Numbered from the stretch's first letter, positions 1 through 5,463 are shown. The stretch is 5,463 nt of DNA from an uncultured Desulfomonile sp. (GCA_903920415.1 CAIXMD010000547.1:1-5463); one strand, 5' to 3'. Translations and numbers: made by a program. The notes: generated by a model from the letters alone, not told the origin.

Positions 1-363
1 CATTATAAAATACTCCGACGTTATCTTCCCGGCCCATATACCTTTATCTTGAAGGCCACACGATTGGTACCGAGGATTGTTCTTACAAAACGCAACGAGG
101 TGGGTATACGCATTCCGGATAATCGGATATGTCTGGCCCTGTTGGAGATGCTTGGGAATCCAATACTGAGTTCATCGGCACGAATGCCTGACGACCAACT
201 CCTGGATGATCCGAAGGAAATCGATAGGATATATAAAGGGCAGGTCGATATGGTTGTGGACGGTGGCGTGTTCTTGCCCGAACCATCTTCAATCATAAGC
301 CTATTGGATGAAGTCCCGAAGATTCTGAGAGAAGGAAAAGGCGACGTCAGCCAGTTTAGCTAG
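1..363 (+). CDS. YciO/Sua5/YrdC-family protein (threonylcarbamoyl-AMP synthase-like), C-terminal part
   Basis: The reading frame is open from base 1 and ends at TAG 361-363, giving 120 residues; the N-terminal part lies left of the window. The visible segment begins HYKILRRYLPGPYTFILKAT, then has a KR.EVGIRIPDN motif, a LGNPILSSSA strand and a VDMVVDGG..PSSIISL segment ending in ILREGKGD. This order is typical of the YrdC fold, and the LPGPYTFIL and IGIR(I/V)PDN wording resembles the YciO branch more than TsaC/TsaD-partner TsaC. The family binds ATP, threonine and bicarbonate-derived carbon to form threonylcarbamoyl-adenylate for tRNA t6A37; the in vivo role of YciO itself is less certain. 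No extra Sua5 C-terminal domain follows, so this would be the short form of about 200 residues. An internal TTG at 49 is not the start, because the homologous frame continues upstream of it. Its end overlaps the convergent waaA end by 8 bp. Confidence 0.88.
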   Translation, partial: HYKILRRYLPGPYTFILKATRLVPRIVLTKRNEVGIRIPDNRICLALLEMLGNPILSSSARMPDDQLLDDPKEIDRIYKGQVDMVVDGGVFLPEPSSIISLLDEVPKILREGKGDVSQFS

Positions 364-1660
364 TCTTTATAAGCCGGACTAGTAGCTCTGCGTTTTTGCG
401 AGCGCTCCCAGCGTGTCCTAACATCTCGTGACGACCTTTGGCGCCAAGGTGGCCTGCCCTCTCAGGATCTGAGAGAACTTGTCTGATTCCCTCGGCCAAC
501 TCTTTCAGGCCAGATACCTCCTTGCCGGCTCCGCTCCTTATGAGAATTTCACGAGCATCCCGAAAGTCCTCCATTGAAGGTCCGAAAAAAACCGCTTTGC
601 CCCAGACCGCAGGTTCCATAATGTTTTGGCCCCCCTTGGGAACCAGTGACCCGCCCATGAATACAACGGACGCTATGGAAAAGACCTGAAAAAGTTCACC
701 AGTTTGGTCCCAGACGATTACCCGGCGTCCGTTTCTTCTCTCCCCGTAATGAGCAGAACTTCTGAGAAAAGGGGAGGCCATATTTCGTGCCTTGATACAC
801 GATAGTACGTAAGAGGTTTTTTCCACATGACGGGGAACAATTACGAGTATGAGATCAGGAAATGTTTTCACGAGCATATTGTATGCATCCAGCACGATTT
901 CGTGTTCACCCGGATGCGTACTGCCGGCTACAAGGACTCTGCTTGATGCCTCTAAATCCAATATGCTTTTTATTTGGGCTTCACTTTCAACAGGCGTTTG
1001 GGCTGAGACGGCATCAAATTTGGTGTTGCCTGTTACGTGGATTCTTTCCTCCGGAGCACCCATAGCTGCTATTCTGGAACCATCAACCTGGGAGACCATG
1101 AGAAACAGATCTAAGTGTTGAAGGGTTGGAGAAAAGAATCTTTTTAGTTTCTTGTACCTGGGAAAGCTGCGGTCTGAAATCCTCCCGTTCGCAAGGACCA
1201 CTTTCGTACCGCTCTTCTTGAGACGATGAATCAAATTCGGCCAGAGTTCAGTCTCCATTAATACGAAAAGGTCAGGCCGGATCCTCTCAACAACGGGATT
1301 GACGAAAGCCGGAAAATCCAGAGGCAGATAGAAGATTCCGTCTGCCTGAACGATAGATTCGCGAGCGGTATGCTGGCCTGTTTCCGTTCCAGTGGAAACC
1401 AGTATTACCGCGCCTGGTTCCAGGTCCTTAAGCGCTTTCACGAGAGGGACGAGAGCCATGACCTCACCCACAGAAACAGCATGAAACCATACTCGAGGTC
1501 TCGGCAACTGTTCAGGTTGGAAATCTGAGGGTAGTCTCCCTAGCTTCCCGCCAAGCGATCTCCGGTACTTTCCTCCGAAAATAATGAGCGGGGTGTAGTA
1601 GGCTGCAAGAAACGGAGCTGCCAAGGTGTGAAGAACGATGTTGTATAAGAGCCGATTCAT
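356..1660 (-). CDS. waaA: 3-deoxy-D-manno-octulosonic acid (Kdo) transferase
   Basis: This 434-residue protein, full length for the family, transfers Kdo from CMP-Kdo to the lipid A precursor at the cytoplasmic face of the inner membrane, an essential step of LPS core synthesis. A hydrophobic N-terminal segment (about residues 4-28) is the usual membrane anchor. The N-terminal GT-B domain shows HAVSVGE at 60-66, where Glu66 matches the conserved catalytic base, then STGTETG at 89-95, METELWPN at 135-142 and GRISDRSFPRYK at 159-170. The C-terminal nucleotide-sugar domain shows GNTKFD at 211-216, GSTHPGEHE at 246-254, VPRH at 275-278 and MGGSLVPKGGQNIMEPAVWG at 335-354, including Glu349. The ATG at 1660 gives a typical family N-terminus, but the Shine-Dalgarno is poor; the nearest AAGG is 16 nt away. 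The upstream LolA-like gene on the same strand, 98 bp away, may share its transcript. The gene is also called kdtA. Whether it adds one or several Kdo units cannot be told from sequence. Confidence 0.96.
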   Translation of the reverse strand: MNRLLYNIVLHTLAAPFLAAYYTPLIIFGGKYRRSLGGKLGRLPSDFQPEQLPRPRVWFHAVSVGEVMALVPLVKALKDLEPGAVILVSTGTETGQHTARESIVQADGIFYLPLDFPAFVNPVVERIRPDLFVLMETELWPNLIHRLKKSGTKVVLANGRISDRSFPRYKKLKRFFSPTLQHLDLFLMVSQVDGSRIAAMGAPEERIHVTGNTKFDAVSAQTPVESEAQIKSILDLEASSRVLVAGSTHPGEHEIVLDAYNMLVKTFPDLILVIVPRHVEKTSYVLSCIKARNMASPFLRSSAHYGERRNGRRVIVWDQTGELFQVFSIASVVFMGGSLVPKGGQNIMEPAVWGKAVFFGPSMEDFRDAREILIRSGAGKEVSGLKELAEGIRQVLSDPERAGHLGAKGRHEMLGHAGSARKNAELLVRLIKTS

Positions 1661-1758
1661 CTAAGAAGACTAGTTACCTTAACTGGAAGGAACCGGCCAT
1701 TCAGGGCAGGTGTGGTTCTCATGAAATAAGATTGTCCAGAAAATATTGTAATAATATC
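1661..1758. other. Short intergenic region between LolA-like gene and waaA
   Basis: These 98 bases separate two genes on the minus strand. They hold an AT-rich 5-bp inverted repeat (ATATT at 1743-1747 and AATAT at 1753-1757) directly after the LolA-like gene and a 5-bp GAACC/GGTTC pair further on. Neither is strong enough to call a terminator, and I found no convincing promoter for waaA. Read-through from the upstream gene is therefore the simplest expectation, although the gap is long enough to hide a weak promoter. Confidence 0.4.
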
Positions 1759-2529
1759 TTATCGACAGTTTTCAGTAGCGGCTGAAAATACCGGTTCCAA
1801 TTGAAAATTTTTTTCGATTATAAACGGGTTCACCTCGACATTAGTTATACGAACCACAGTTTTCCAACCACCATGAGGAACCTGGACTTCAAATCTCCTC
1901 GGAAGCCACGCTTCATCTCCTGTCTTGAAGTCCCCGAAGTCTGCTGTCAGGTCCATATCTCCCTGTGGGGAGAGTCTCACCAAGCGCTTGAGGAATAGAT
2001 TCTGGGGTTCCAATGTAGCCCCCCATACTCTCCCCTGAAAGGTCAATCTTAATACAATTTTGTCCGCATCACGCGAAAGAAGCCGATCAAAACGAACATC
2101 TTTCCACTGCAGGAGAAGTATGGGGATAAGCCCTTCAATCTCGGCCACATCCGGGAATTTTCTCGCAAAACAATCCTTTTCACCTTTGAGAATTTTACCG
2201 TCTGCCGGCACATACAATTCGAAATGGTTCGCCCTTATGACAAGCTCGAAAAGTGAATTGCCTGCAGGCCCCAGACCCTGAAATCTGAAATCACCAGGTC
2301 TCCTATAGAGAAGAAACCCCTTGATATCCTGCCGAGATTTTCCCCCATCATAGATACTGTTCACACTGATAACCGCCTTGAGGGCAGTGAGGTTCTTCCC
2401 TTTTTCAGCAAGGATATTAGGGATCTGATCAGGTCTCAAGCTTGGTTCCGCACCGATTGGGTAAGAGGACACTCCGAGCAGAAAAAGGACCATCGCCATC
2501 ACTCGGAATATCCTTGTTTGAAACGGCAA
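1759..2529 (-). CDS. Exported LolA/LolB-fold-like outer-membrane biogenesis protein (putative)
   Basis: The reading frame is open up to an ATG at 2640, but I favour the TTG at 2529, giving 256 residues. It has AGGA (2537-2540) 7 nt upstream and starts directly at a normal signal peptide: an n-region with two Arg, the core VMAMVLFLLGV and a c-region ending PIGA before EP, near residues 27-28. The ATGs at 2640 and 2571 lack a Shine-Dalgarno and add unconvincing sequence; a GTG at 2502 (AAGGA 8 nt upstream) would remove the positive charges. No lipobox cysteine follows the signal, so a soluble periplasmic protein is likelier than a lipoprotein. The mature part alternates beta-strand-like segments: a helix with NLTALKAVISVNS, then IKGFLLYRRPGDFRFQGLGP, FELYVPADGKILKGE, WLPRRFEV and a closing NFQLEP. 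This resembles LolA/LolB and DUF4292-type sheets that carry lipids or lipoproteins between membranes. The family call is from pattern memory. Location beside waaA supports an envelope role. Confidence 0.6.
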   Translation of the reverse strand: MPFQTRIFRVMAMVLFLLGVSSYPIGAEPSLRPDQIPNILAEKGKNLTALKAVISVNSIYDGGKSRQDIKGFLLYRRPGDFRFQGLGPAGNSLFELVIRANHFELYVPADGKILKGEKDCFARKFPDVAEIEGLIPILLLQWKDVRFDRLLSRDADKIVLRLTFQGRVWGATLEPQNLFLKRLVRLSPQGDMDLTADFGDFKTGDEAWLPRRFEVQVPHGGWKTVVRITNVEVNPFIIEKNFQLEPVFSAATENCR

Positions 2530-2703
2530 TGAGAAATCCTGCCGATTGCGGAACACAATTTGGTTTGTCATGGATTGTTTACATATCAGAGCCCATGGTA
2601 GGATGCAATGGGGAATCAAGGATGAAGTCTCTTGACTCATTGTAACAAATCGTTTCGTCGATTGGATTCATACTGTGGCTCGTAACACATAACCTTTAAA
2701 CGC

Positions 2704-2733
2704 TTGACCGAGCATAATACTATGATGCACAAT
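2704..2733 (+). promoter_or_regulatory. Possible sigma-70-type promoter for asnS
   Basis: TTGACC at 2704-2709 matches the -35 consensus in five of six bases and is followed after 18 bases by CACAAT at 2728-2733, four of six for the -10 box. A better -10-like hexamer, TATGAT at 2721-2726, is only 11 bases from the -35 and has no good partner. Transcription would begin about 30 bases before the asnS start, leaving a short leader. The assignment is tentative. Confidence 0.3.
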
Positions 2734-2759
2734 ATCTGAGCTTTTCATTCCCAGTTTAC

Positions 2760-2765
2760 AGGAGG
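2760..2765 (+). promoter_or_regulatory. Strong Shine-Dalgarno of asnS
   Basis: AGGAGG lies 5 nt before the ATG at 2771 and fixes the asnS start. It is the strongest ribosome binding site in the window, in keeping with a highly expressed housekeeping gene. Confidence 0.9.
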
Positions 2766-2770
2766 CTTTC

Positions 2771-4063
2771 ATGGACTGGGTCACCATAGACAAGATTTCC
2801 CATCACGTTGATAAAACTGTTGAATTACGGGGCTGGGTTGCAAACCGGCGTTCTTCGGGAAAAATACGTTTCTTGCAGATCAGAGACGGACAAGGGGTAA
2901 TTCAATGTGTATTCATGGCCGACCGGGTACCTGCCGAAGCTTTCGACCTGGCTGACAAAATCCCTTACGAATCTTCGGTAATCGTGCATGGTGTGGTCAG
3001 ACGGGACCCTAGATCTGCCATAGGATTCGAAATCACCGCTGAAGAGTTAGTCCTTGTTTCCGAGGCCGAGCCCTATCCTATTACCAAGAAGGAACACGGG
3101 GTCGGTTTCTTGATGGATCATAGGCATTTGTGGCTCAGATCGTCACGTCAGACCGCTCTCATGAAGATACGGTCGGTGCTGACACGTTCGGCTCGCGCCT
3201 ATTTTGACGACCTGGGATTTGTCTCGGTGGAAGCGCCCATTTTGACCCCAACTGCCTGCGAAGGGACCACTTCGCTGTTTGAGGTTGGATATTTTGATCG
3301 CTCCGCCTATCTTACCCAGTCTGGGCAGCTTTACGGAGAAGCTGCGGCTATGGCGCTGGGGAAAATCTATGTCTACGGTCCTAGTTTTAGAGCTGAAAAA
3401 TCCAAAACCCGGCGTCACCTGACCGAGTTTTGGATGATCGAACCAGAAATGGCTTTTTGGGATCTGAACGATACCATCGGTCTGGCCGAGGGGCTAGTAT
3501 GCCGGATCGTGTCGGAAATTCTCGACAAGTGTTCCGAATCCCTCCAGAGTCTGGAACGTGACACTACCCATCTAAAAAAGGTGATTCCTCCTTTTCCCCG
3601 GATCACTTACTCCGAAGGAGTTCACATTCTCAAGAATCGAGGCTCACAGTTCAATTGGGGAGATGATTTCGGCGCAGACGAGGAAGCCATATTATCAGAA
3701 GCTTTTGAAAAGCCGGTTTTTGTAACCCACTATCCTGGCTCTATCAAACCTTTCTATATGAAACGGGACCCCGCAGATGACAATTTGGCTCTTGCGGTTG
3801 ACTTGCTGGCGTCTGAGGGATACGGCGAGATAATTGGGGGCGGGCAGAGAGAAGATTCATTTGACACCCTCCAACAGAGGATCGCCGAACACGGCCTGGA
3901 TCAAGGACCGCTGGAGTGGTACTTGGATCTGAGGCGATATGGGTCTGTTACGCATGCGGGATTCGGACTCGGCATTGAGCGTGCTCTCGCATGGATTACG
4001 GGAATACACCACGTCCGAGAAACCATACCGTTTCCCAGGTTGATGGATCGACTGTATCCTTAG
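2771..4063 (+). CDS. asnS: Asparaginyl-tRNA synthetase
   Basis: This 430-residue cytoplasmic enzyme charges tRNA-Asn with asparagine using ATP. It is a class IIb synthetase. The N-terminal OB-fold anticodon-binding domain runs from about residue 17 to 97 (VELRGWVANRRSSGKIRFLQ). Motif 1 lies near 145-160 (FDDLGFVSVEAPILTP) and is followed by LTQSGQLYGEAAAM at 181-194. Motif 2 is FRAEKSKTRRHLTEFWMIEP at 206-225, with Arg207 and Glu209. Motif 3 is HAGFGLGIERALAWIT at 395-410, with Arg404. The ending ETIPFPRLMDRLYP and the absence of the GAD insertion of bacterial AspRS mark it as AsnRS, and the OB domain excludes archaeal asparagine-synthetase paralogues. Two positions differ from the wording I remember for the family: GGGQR at 356-360, often GGSQR, and VTH at 393-395, often VPH. 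The start is set by AGGAGG 5 nt upstream. It stands alone on its strand, and its likely terminator lies in the next, convergent gene. Confidence 0.97.
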   Translation: MDWVTIDKISHHVDKTVELRGWVANRRSSGKIRFLQIRDGQGVIQCVFMADRVPAEAFDLADKIPYESSVIVHGVVRRDPRSAIGFEITAEELVLVSEAEPYPITKKEHGVGFLMDHRHLWLRSSRQTALMKIRSVLTRSARAYFDDLGFVSVEAPILTPTACEGTTSLFEVGYFDRSAYLTQSGQLYGEAAAMALGKIYVYGPSFRAEKSKTRRHLTEFWMIEPEMAFWDLNDTIGLAEGLVCRIVSEILDKCSESLQSLERDTTHLKKVIPPFPRITYSEGVHILKNRGSQFNWGDDFGADEEAILSEAFEKPVFVTHYPGSIKPFYMKRDPADDNLALAVDLLASEGYGEIIGGGQREDSFDTLQQRIAEHGLDQGPLEWYLDLRRYGSVTHAGFGLGIERALAWITGIHHVRETIPFPRLMDRLYP

Positions 4064-4139
4064 AGAAAAGTTCAGCCGATCTCTTGGGTTTATCACTATA
4101 AGCTGTCTCTCTGTTCAACCAAAAACAAGCTTCAAGGCC
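4064..4139. other. Convergent gap between asnS and the nitroreductase gene
   Basis: These 76 bases lie between two stop codons that face each other. The stretch is AT-rich and contains an A5 run at 4121-4125 (a T5 run on the minus strand), but no compact hairpin of its own. The termination signal for asnS appears to lie further right, inside the nitroreductase coding end. Confidence 0.5.
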
Positions 4140-4646
4140 CTACCACCGGCTGAGATGTATCCTTTCAGGCTTGTACCGGCTTGAAGGATTTTTCTTTTCC
4201 GCAGGGTATCCGAGCGAAACCATTGAGAGGGGAATCACGTGAGTTGGAATTCCCAACAAGTCCCTCAGTCCCTGAATCCTCTCTTCAACCGGATAAATCC
4301 CGACCCAGCAAGCTCCCAGCCCTATGGCATTCGCCGCAATGAGAATGTTTTCGGTAGCCGCTGCACAGTCAAGAAGCCAACGACCTTTTAGTGTTTCCCG
4401 GGTGGGATCCCCGCACACTGCTATTGCTGCAGCCGCGTGTGTGAGCATCTCTGCGTGAGGATGAAATTGGCGTACCGCATTCAGTGTGCTGCGCTCCCTT
4501 ACCACCACAAAGTCCCACGGTTGATTTGCGGCTGTTGGTGCGCTCATTGCAGCTTTCAAAAGCTCATTCACGGTCTCCTCGGAAACAGGCTCCGAGGTAT
4601 ATTTGCGGATACTCCGTCGCGACAGGATCGCCTGAATAGCATCCAT
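4140..4646 (-). CDS. Nitroreductase-family FMN-dependent oxidoreductase
   Basis: This 168-residue protein is a short, single-domain member of the nitroreductase superfamily, flavoproteins that use NAD(P)H to reduce nitroaromatics, quinones, flavins or other acceptors. The N-terminus shows the FMN-phosphate contact motif SRRSIRKYT (9-17), followed by SAPTAANQPWDFVVV (35-49). The helix LDCAAATENILIAANAIGLG (92-111) leads into ACWVGIYP (112-119), and the C-terminal LGYPAEKKNPSSRYKPERIH (145-164) is the usual closing segment with basic FMN contacts. The length fits the compact form common in anaerobes, which works as a homodimer. The physiological substrate cannot be read from sequence, and it lacks the features I associate with BluB. 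The ATG at 4646 has AAAGG 8 nt upstream. The gap to the His-rich gene before it is 12 bp and their signals overlap, so the two are very likely co-transcribed. Its 3' end carries the antisense asnS terminator candidate. Confidence 0.93.
   Translation of the reverse strand: MDAIQAILSRRSIRKYTSEPVSEETVNELLKAAMSAPTAANQPWDFVVVRERSTLNAVRQFHPHAEMLTHAAAAIAVCGDPTRETLKGRWLLDCAAATENILIAANAIGLGACWVGIYPVEERIQGLRDLLGIPTHVIPLSMVSLGYPAEKKNPSSRYKPERIHLSRW
4159..4198 (+). terminator. Intrinsic terminator for asnS, inside the convergent nitroreductase gene
   Basis: On the plus strand, ATCCTTTCAGGCT (4159-4171) can pair with GGCTTGAAGGAT (4178-4189). This makes a 12-bp stem with one bulged T, two G-U wobbles and a six-base loop, TGTACC. 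The stem is followed at once by T4-C-T4 (4190-4198), which gives the orientation. The hairpin begins 96 bases after the asnS stop and lies in the last codons of the nitroreductase gene on the other strand. The two wobbles become C-A mismatches in the minus-strand RNA and no T-tract follows there, so it should act mainly on asnS transcripts. Confidence 0.65.
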
Positions 4647-4654
4647 GGAAGTTG

Positions 4655-4659
4655 CCTTT
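4655..4659 (-). promoter_or_regulatory. Shine-Dalgarno of the nitroreductase gene, overlapping the upstream stop codon
   Basis: AAAGG on the minus strand lies 8 nt before the ATG at 4646. Its first A is the last base of the TGA (4661-4659) that ends the His-rich protein. The arrangement TGAAAGG suggests that ribosomes finishing the upstream gene can reinitiate on the nitroreductase gene. Confidence 0.75.
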
Positions 4660-4985
4660 CATTCAATAGTGTTGGTCGGGAAGTTCATGTGGACATGCTC
4701 GTGTGAATGAACGTGACTGTGCTCGTGAATATGATTTTGGCGACTAGTTTCGGTATGTTCCCCAGACGACACTTTCTCGCACTCATCGGAAACATATGAC
4801 AAAGCTTTCTGGAATTCTGTGTTGGCAGATTCAATAAGGCGCATCCCTTGCCGAATGCTCAGCGCTGCAGCATGAAGACCTACGGTTTGGAGTGCTTGAG
4901 CAACTTCGGCATATCCTGTTAGATGATCCAGGTTGTGGTCAATCCAATGAGCCAAACGGACTTTACTTTTCTGAACTTCGTCCAT
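4659..4985 (-). CDS. Small helical protein with alternating-histidine C-terminal tail (putative metal-binding)
   Basis: This 108-residue protein has no function that I recognise. The ATG at 4985 is chosen because GGAG stands 5 nt upstream; a TTG at 5006 would add seven residues but has no ribosome binding site. Residues 1-65 look all-helical, with no signal peptide or membrane segment, so it is probably cytoplasmic. The first helix carries HWIDHNLDH at 13-21, where His13, His17 and His21 are spaced i, i+4, i+8 and would fall on one face. A polar linker (66-84) leads to residues 85-99, in which every second residue is His: eight histidines in fifteen positions. The helical part resembles small anaerobe proteins with an HWI(E/D)HN..H motif next to His-rich stretches, as I remember them. 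Binding or storage of nickel, cobalt or zinc is an inference from composition. It sits between an amidotransferase gene (47-bp gap) and a nitroreductase gene (12-bp gap). Confidence 0.82.
   Translation of the reverse strand: MDEVQKSKVRLAHWIDHNLDHLTGYAEVAQALQTVGLHAAALSIRQGMRLIESANTEFQKALSYVSDECEKVSSGEHTETSRQNHIHEHSHVHSHEHVHMNFPTNTIE
4686..4730 (-). repeat. Imperfect 24-bp direct repeat encoding the histidine tail
   Basis: TGCTCGTG occurs at 4696-4703 and again at 4720-4727, exactly 24 bases (eight codons) apart, inside the His-rich tail. In the protein this shows as HEHSHVHS (87-94) followed by HEHVHMNF (95-102). The tail may have grown by duplication of an eight-codon unit. Confidence 0.6.
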
Positions 4986-4990
4986 GTTAT

Positions 4991-4994
4991 CTCC
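4991..4994 (-). promoter_or_regulatory. Shine-Dalgarno deciding the start of the His-rich protein
   Basis: GGAG on the minus strand is 5 nt before the ATG at 4985. It lies inside the longer reading frame that opens at TTG 5006, which has no comparable site, so the shorter protein is preferred. Confidence 0.75.
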
Positions 4995-5032
4995 GAAAAA
5001 ACACAATAAGGAATATGATTTTCCAAGCCCTT

Positions 5033-5463
5033 TCAGTAGCAGAGTCTTGAACGTTTTTCTGCAACGACCATAGTCATGAAATTGGCCAGAATTTGTTTTC
5101 CTCCATTCGGGTCAGATTCCACATCGTGGCTGTTGACCCATCCCCTTTCCGGATGGAAGGCCACACCGTAAACTGGACGTCCAGGGATCCTTATCAACTG
5201 GGCCTCGGACAAGGTGCTCCTGGCAAGATTTATGAACGGTTGAGGGACTAACTTGATCTCTTCGTAATGGCTTTGCATTGCCCGGAACCGCCCTGGATGC
5301 TTCACAAGCCCTTCAAAGATAGGGTCTTGACCTAACGTTTCCAGAACACAGACCCCGCGTTCTGCCATGGCCTCTCTTGGATATCCTTCGGGGAGTTTGC
5401 CTTCCAAAGCAGGATCGATAAAACCTATAGTACCTCCAAAAGCCAAAGCAAGGAACTGGTGGC
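5033..5463 (-). CDS. Class I glutamine amidotransferase domain protein, C-terminal part
   Basis: The gene runs off the right edge of the window; 142 complete residues are visible before the TGA at 5035-5033. The visible part opens with HQFLALAFGG, the sequence that normally follows the nucleophile-elbow cysteine in G-x-C-x-G-HQ, so the catalytic Cys should lie just outside. Further on come RFRAMQSHYEEI and then VYGVAFHPE, which supplies the other catalytic residues (His codon at 5155-5153, Glu at 5149-5147). GGKQILANFM is the usual closing helix. The family releases ammonia from glutamine and passes it to a synthetase. The protein ends shortly after this domain, so it is not followed by a GMP synthase or other synthetase domain; it is probably a stand-alone GuaA-like amidotransferase subunit, with unknown acceptor. 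A TTG at 5446 could be mistaken for a start, but the homology continues upstream. It is the first visible gene of the minus-strand cluster with the His-rich protein and nitroreductase. Confidence 0.88.
   Translation of the reverse strand, partial: HQFLALAFGGTIGFIDPALEGKLPEGYPREAMAERGVCVLETLGQDPIFEGLVKHPGRFRAMQSHYEEIKLVPQPFINLARSTLSEAQLIRIPGRPVYGVAFHPERGWVNSHDVESDPNGGKQILANFMTMVVAEKRSRLCY

Larger units (their letters stand above)
2530..2770. other. Divergent intergenic region between the LolA-like gene and asnS
   Basis: This 241-base stretch (130 bases if the ATG at 2640 is used for the minus-strand gene) must hold the promoters for both divergent genes. The asnS-proximal part is AT-rich and contains the promoter candidate and Shine-Dalgarno listed separately. 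For the minus-strand gene I saw only poor matches. There is no T-box-like leader, tRNA-like fold or clear operator palindrome ahead of asnS. Confidence 0.5.

Noticed and set aside
849..1121. Plus-strand reading frames within waaA (such as 438-689 and 849-1121).
   Set aside because: They lie antisense to a well-conserved Kdo transferase, have no recognisable domains and no good ribosome binding sites.
1743..1757. AT-rich hairpin right after the LolA-like gene as a terminator.
   Set aside because: The stem is only five A-T pairs and is followed by a short T run, too weak to be relied on.
2572..2625. Possible minus-strand promoter (TTGCAT, 17-base spacer, TATGTA) for the LolA-like gene.
   Set aside because: Each hexamer matches the consensus at only about half of its positions, so it is not distinguishable from chance.
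2641..2770. A T-box or other riboswitch leader ahead of asnS.
   Set aside because: No T-box consensus, anticodon-type stem-loops or leader terminator is visible, and the candidate transcript leader is too short.
3143..3606. Minus-strand reading frames inside asnS.
   Set aside because: They are antisense to a complete, motif-bearing synthetase, and their translations look like non-coding sequence.
4130..4186. A 7-bp inverted repeat, CTTCAAG at 4130-4136 and CTTGAAG at 4180-4186, with a T5 run beyond it on the minus strand, as a terminator for the nitroreductase cluster.
   Set aside because: The loop would be 43 bases, the stem is flanked by mismatches, and one arm competes with the much better plus-strand hairpin at 4159-4189.
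4437..4706. Plus-strand frame of 89 codons spanning the nitroreductase and His-rich genes.
   Set aside because: It overlaps two supported genes on the other strand, is Cys- and His-rich only because of the complementary codons, and has no start signal.

Overview
The window looks like an ordinary chromosomal stretch of a Gram-negative bacterium. A lipid A Kdo transferase (WaaA) requires an LPS outer membrane, and a LolA/LolB-like exported protein fits with that. Gene style and the mix of families (YciO-type protein, stand-alone class I glutamine amidotransferase, short nitroreductase, small His-rich protein) would suit an anaerobic Desulfobacterota-type organism. That placement is an inference from memory of such genomes, not something the sequence proves. 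I see no mobile element, CRISPR array, tRNA, rRNA or phage signal.

Layout from left to right. (1) Positions 1-363, + strand: the C-terminal 120 residues of a YciO/Sua5/YrdC-family protein, cut by the window edge. (2) 356-1660, - strand: waaA, converging on it with an 8-bp overlap of the coding ends. (3) 1759-2529, - strand: an exported LolA-fold-like protein about 100 bp upstream of waaA, perhaps co-transcribed with it as an envelope pair. (4) 2530-2770: a divergent intergenic region with the asnS ribosome binding site and a possible asnS promoter. (5) 2771-4063, + strand: asnS, asparaginyl-tRNA synthetase. (6) 4140-5463, - strand: a tight three-gene cluster, transcribed right to left as class I glutamine amidotransferase (cut by the window edge), a 108-residue helical protein with a strictly alternating histidine tail, and a 168-residue nitroreductase. 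The stop codon of the His-rich gene overlaps the Shine-Dalgarno of the nitroreductase gene.

Coding density is high. Both convergent gene pairs are tightly packed, so transcription termination signals have to lie inside coding sequence. The best case is a 12-bp hairpin plus T-tract for asnS that sits inside the 3' end of the nitroreductase gene. The most interesting part is the right-hand cluster: the small His-rich protein has two independent histidine arrays suited to metal binding and no function that I recognise. Nothing here amounts to a clearly new multi-gene system.
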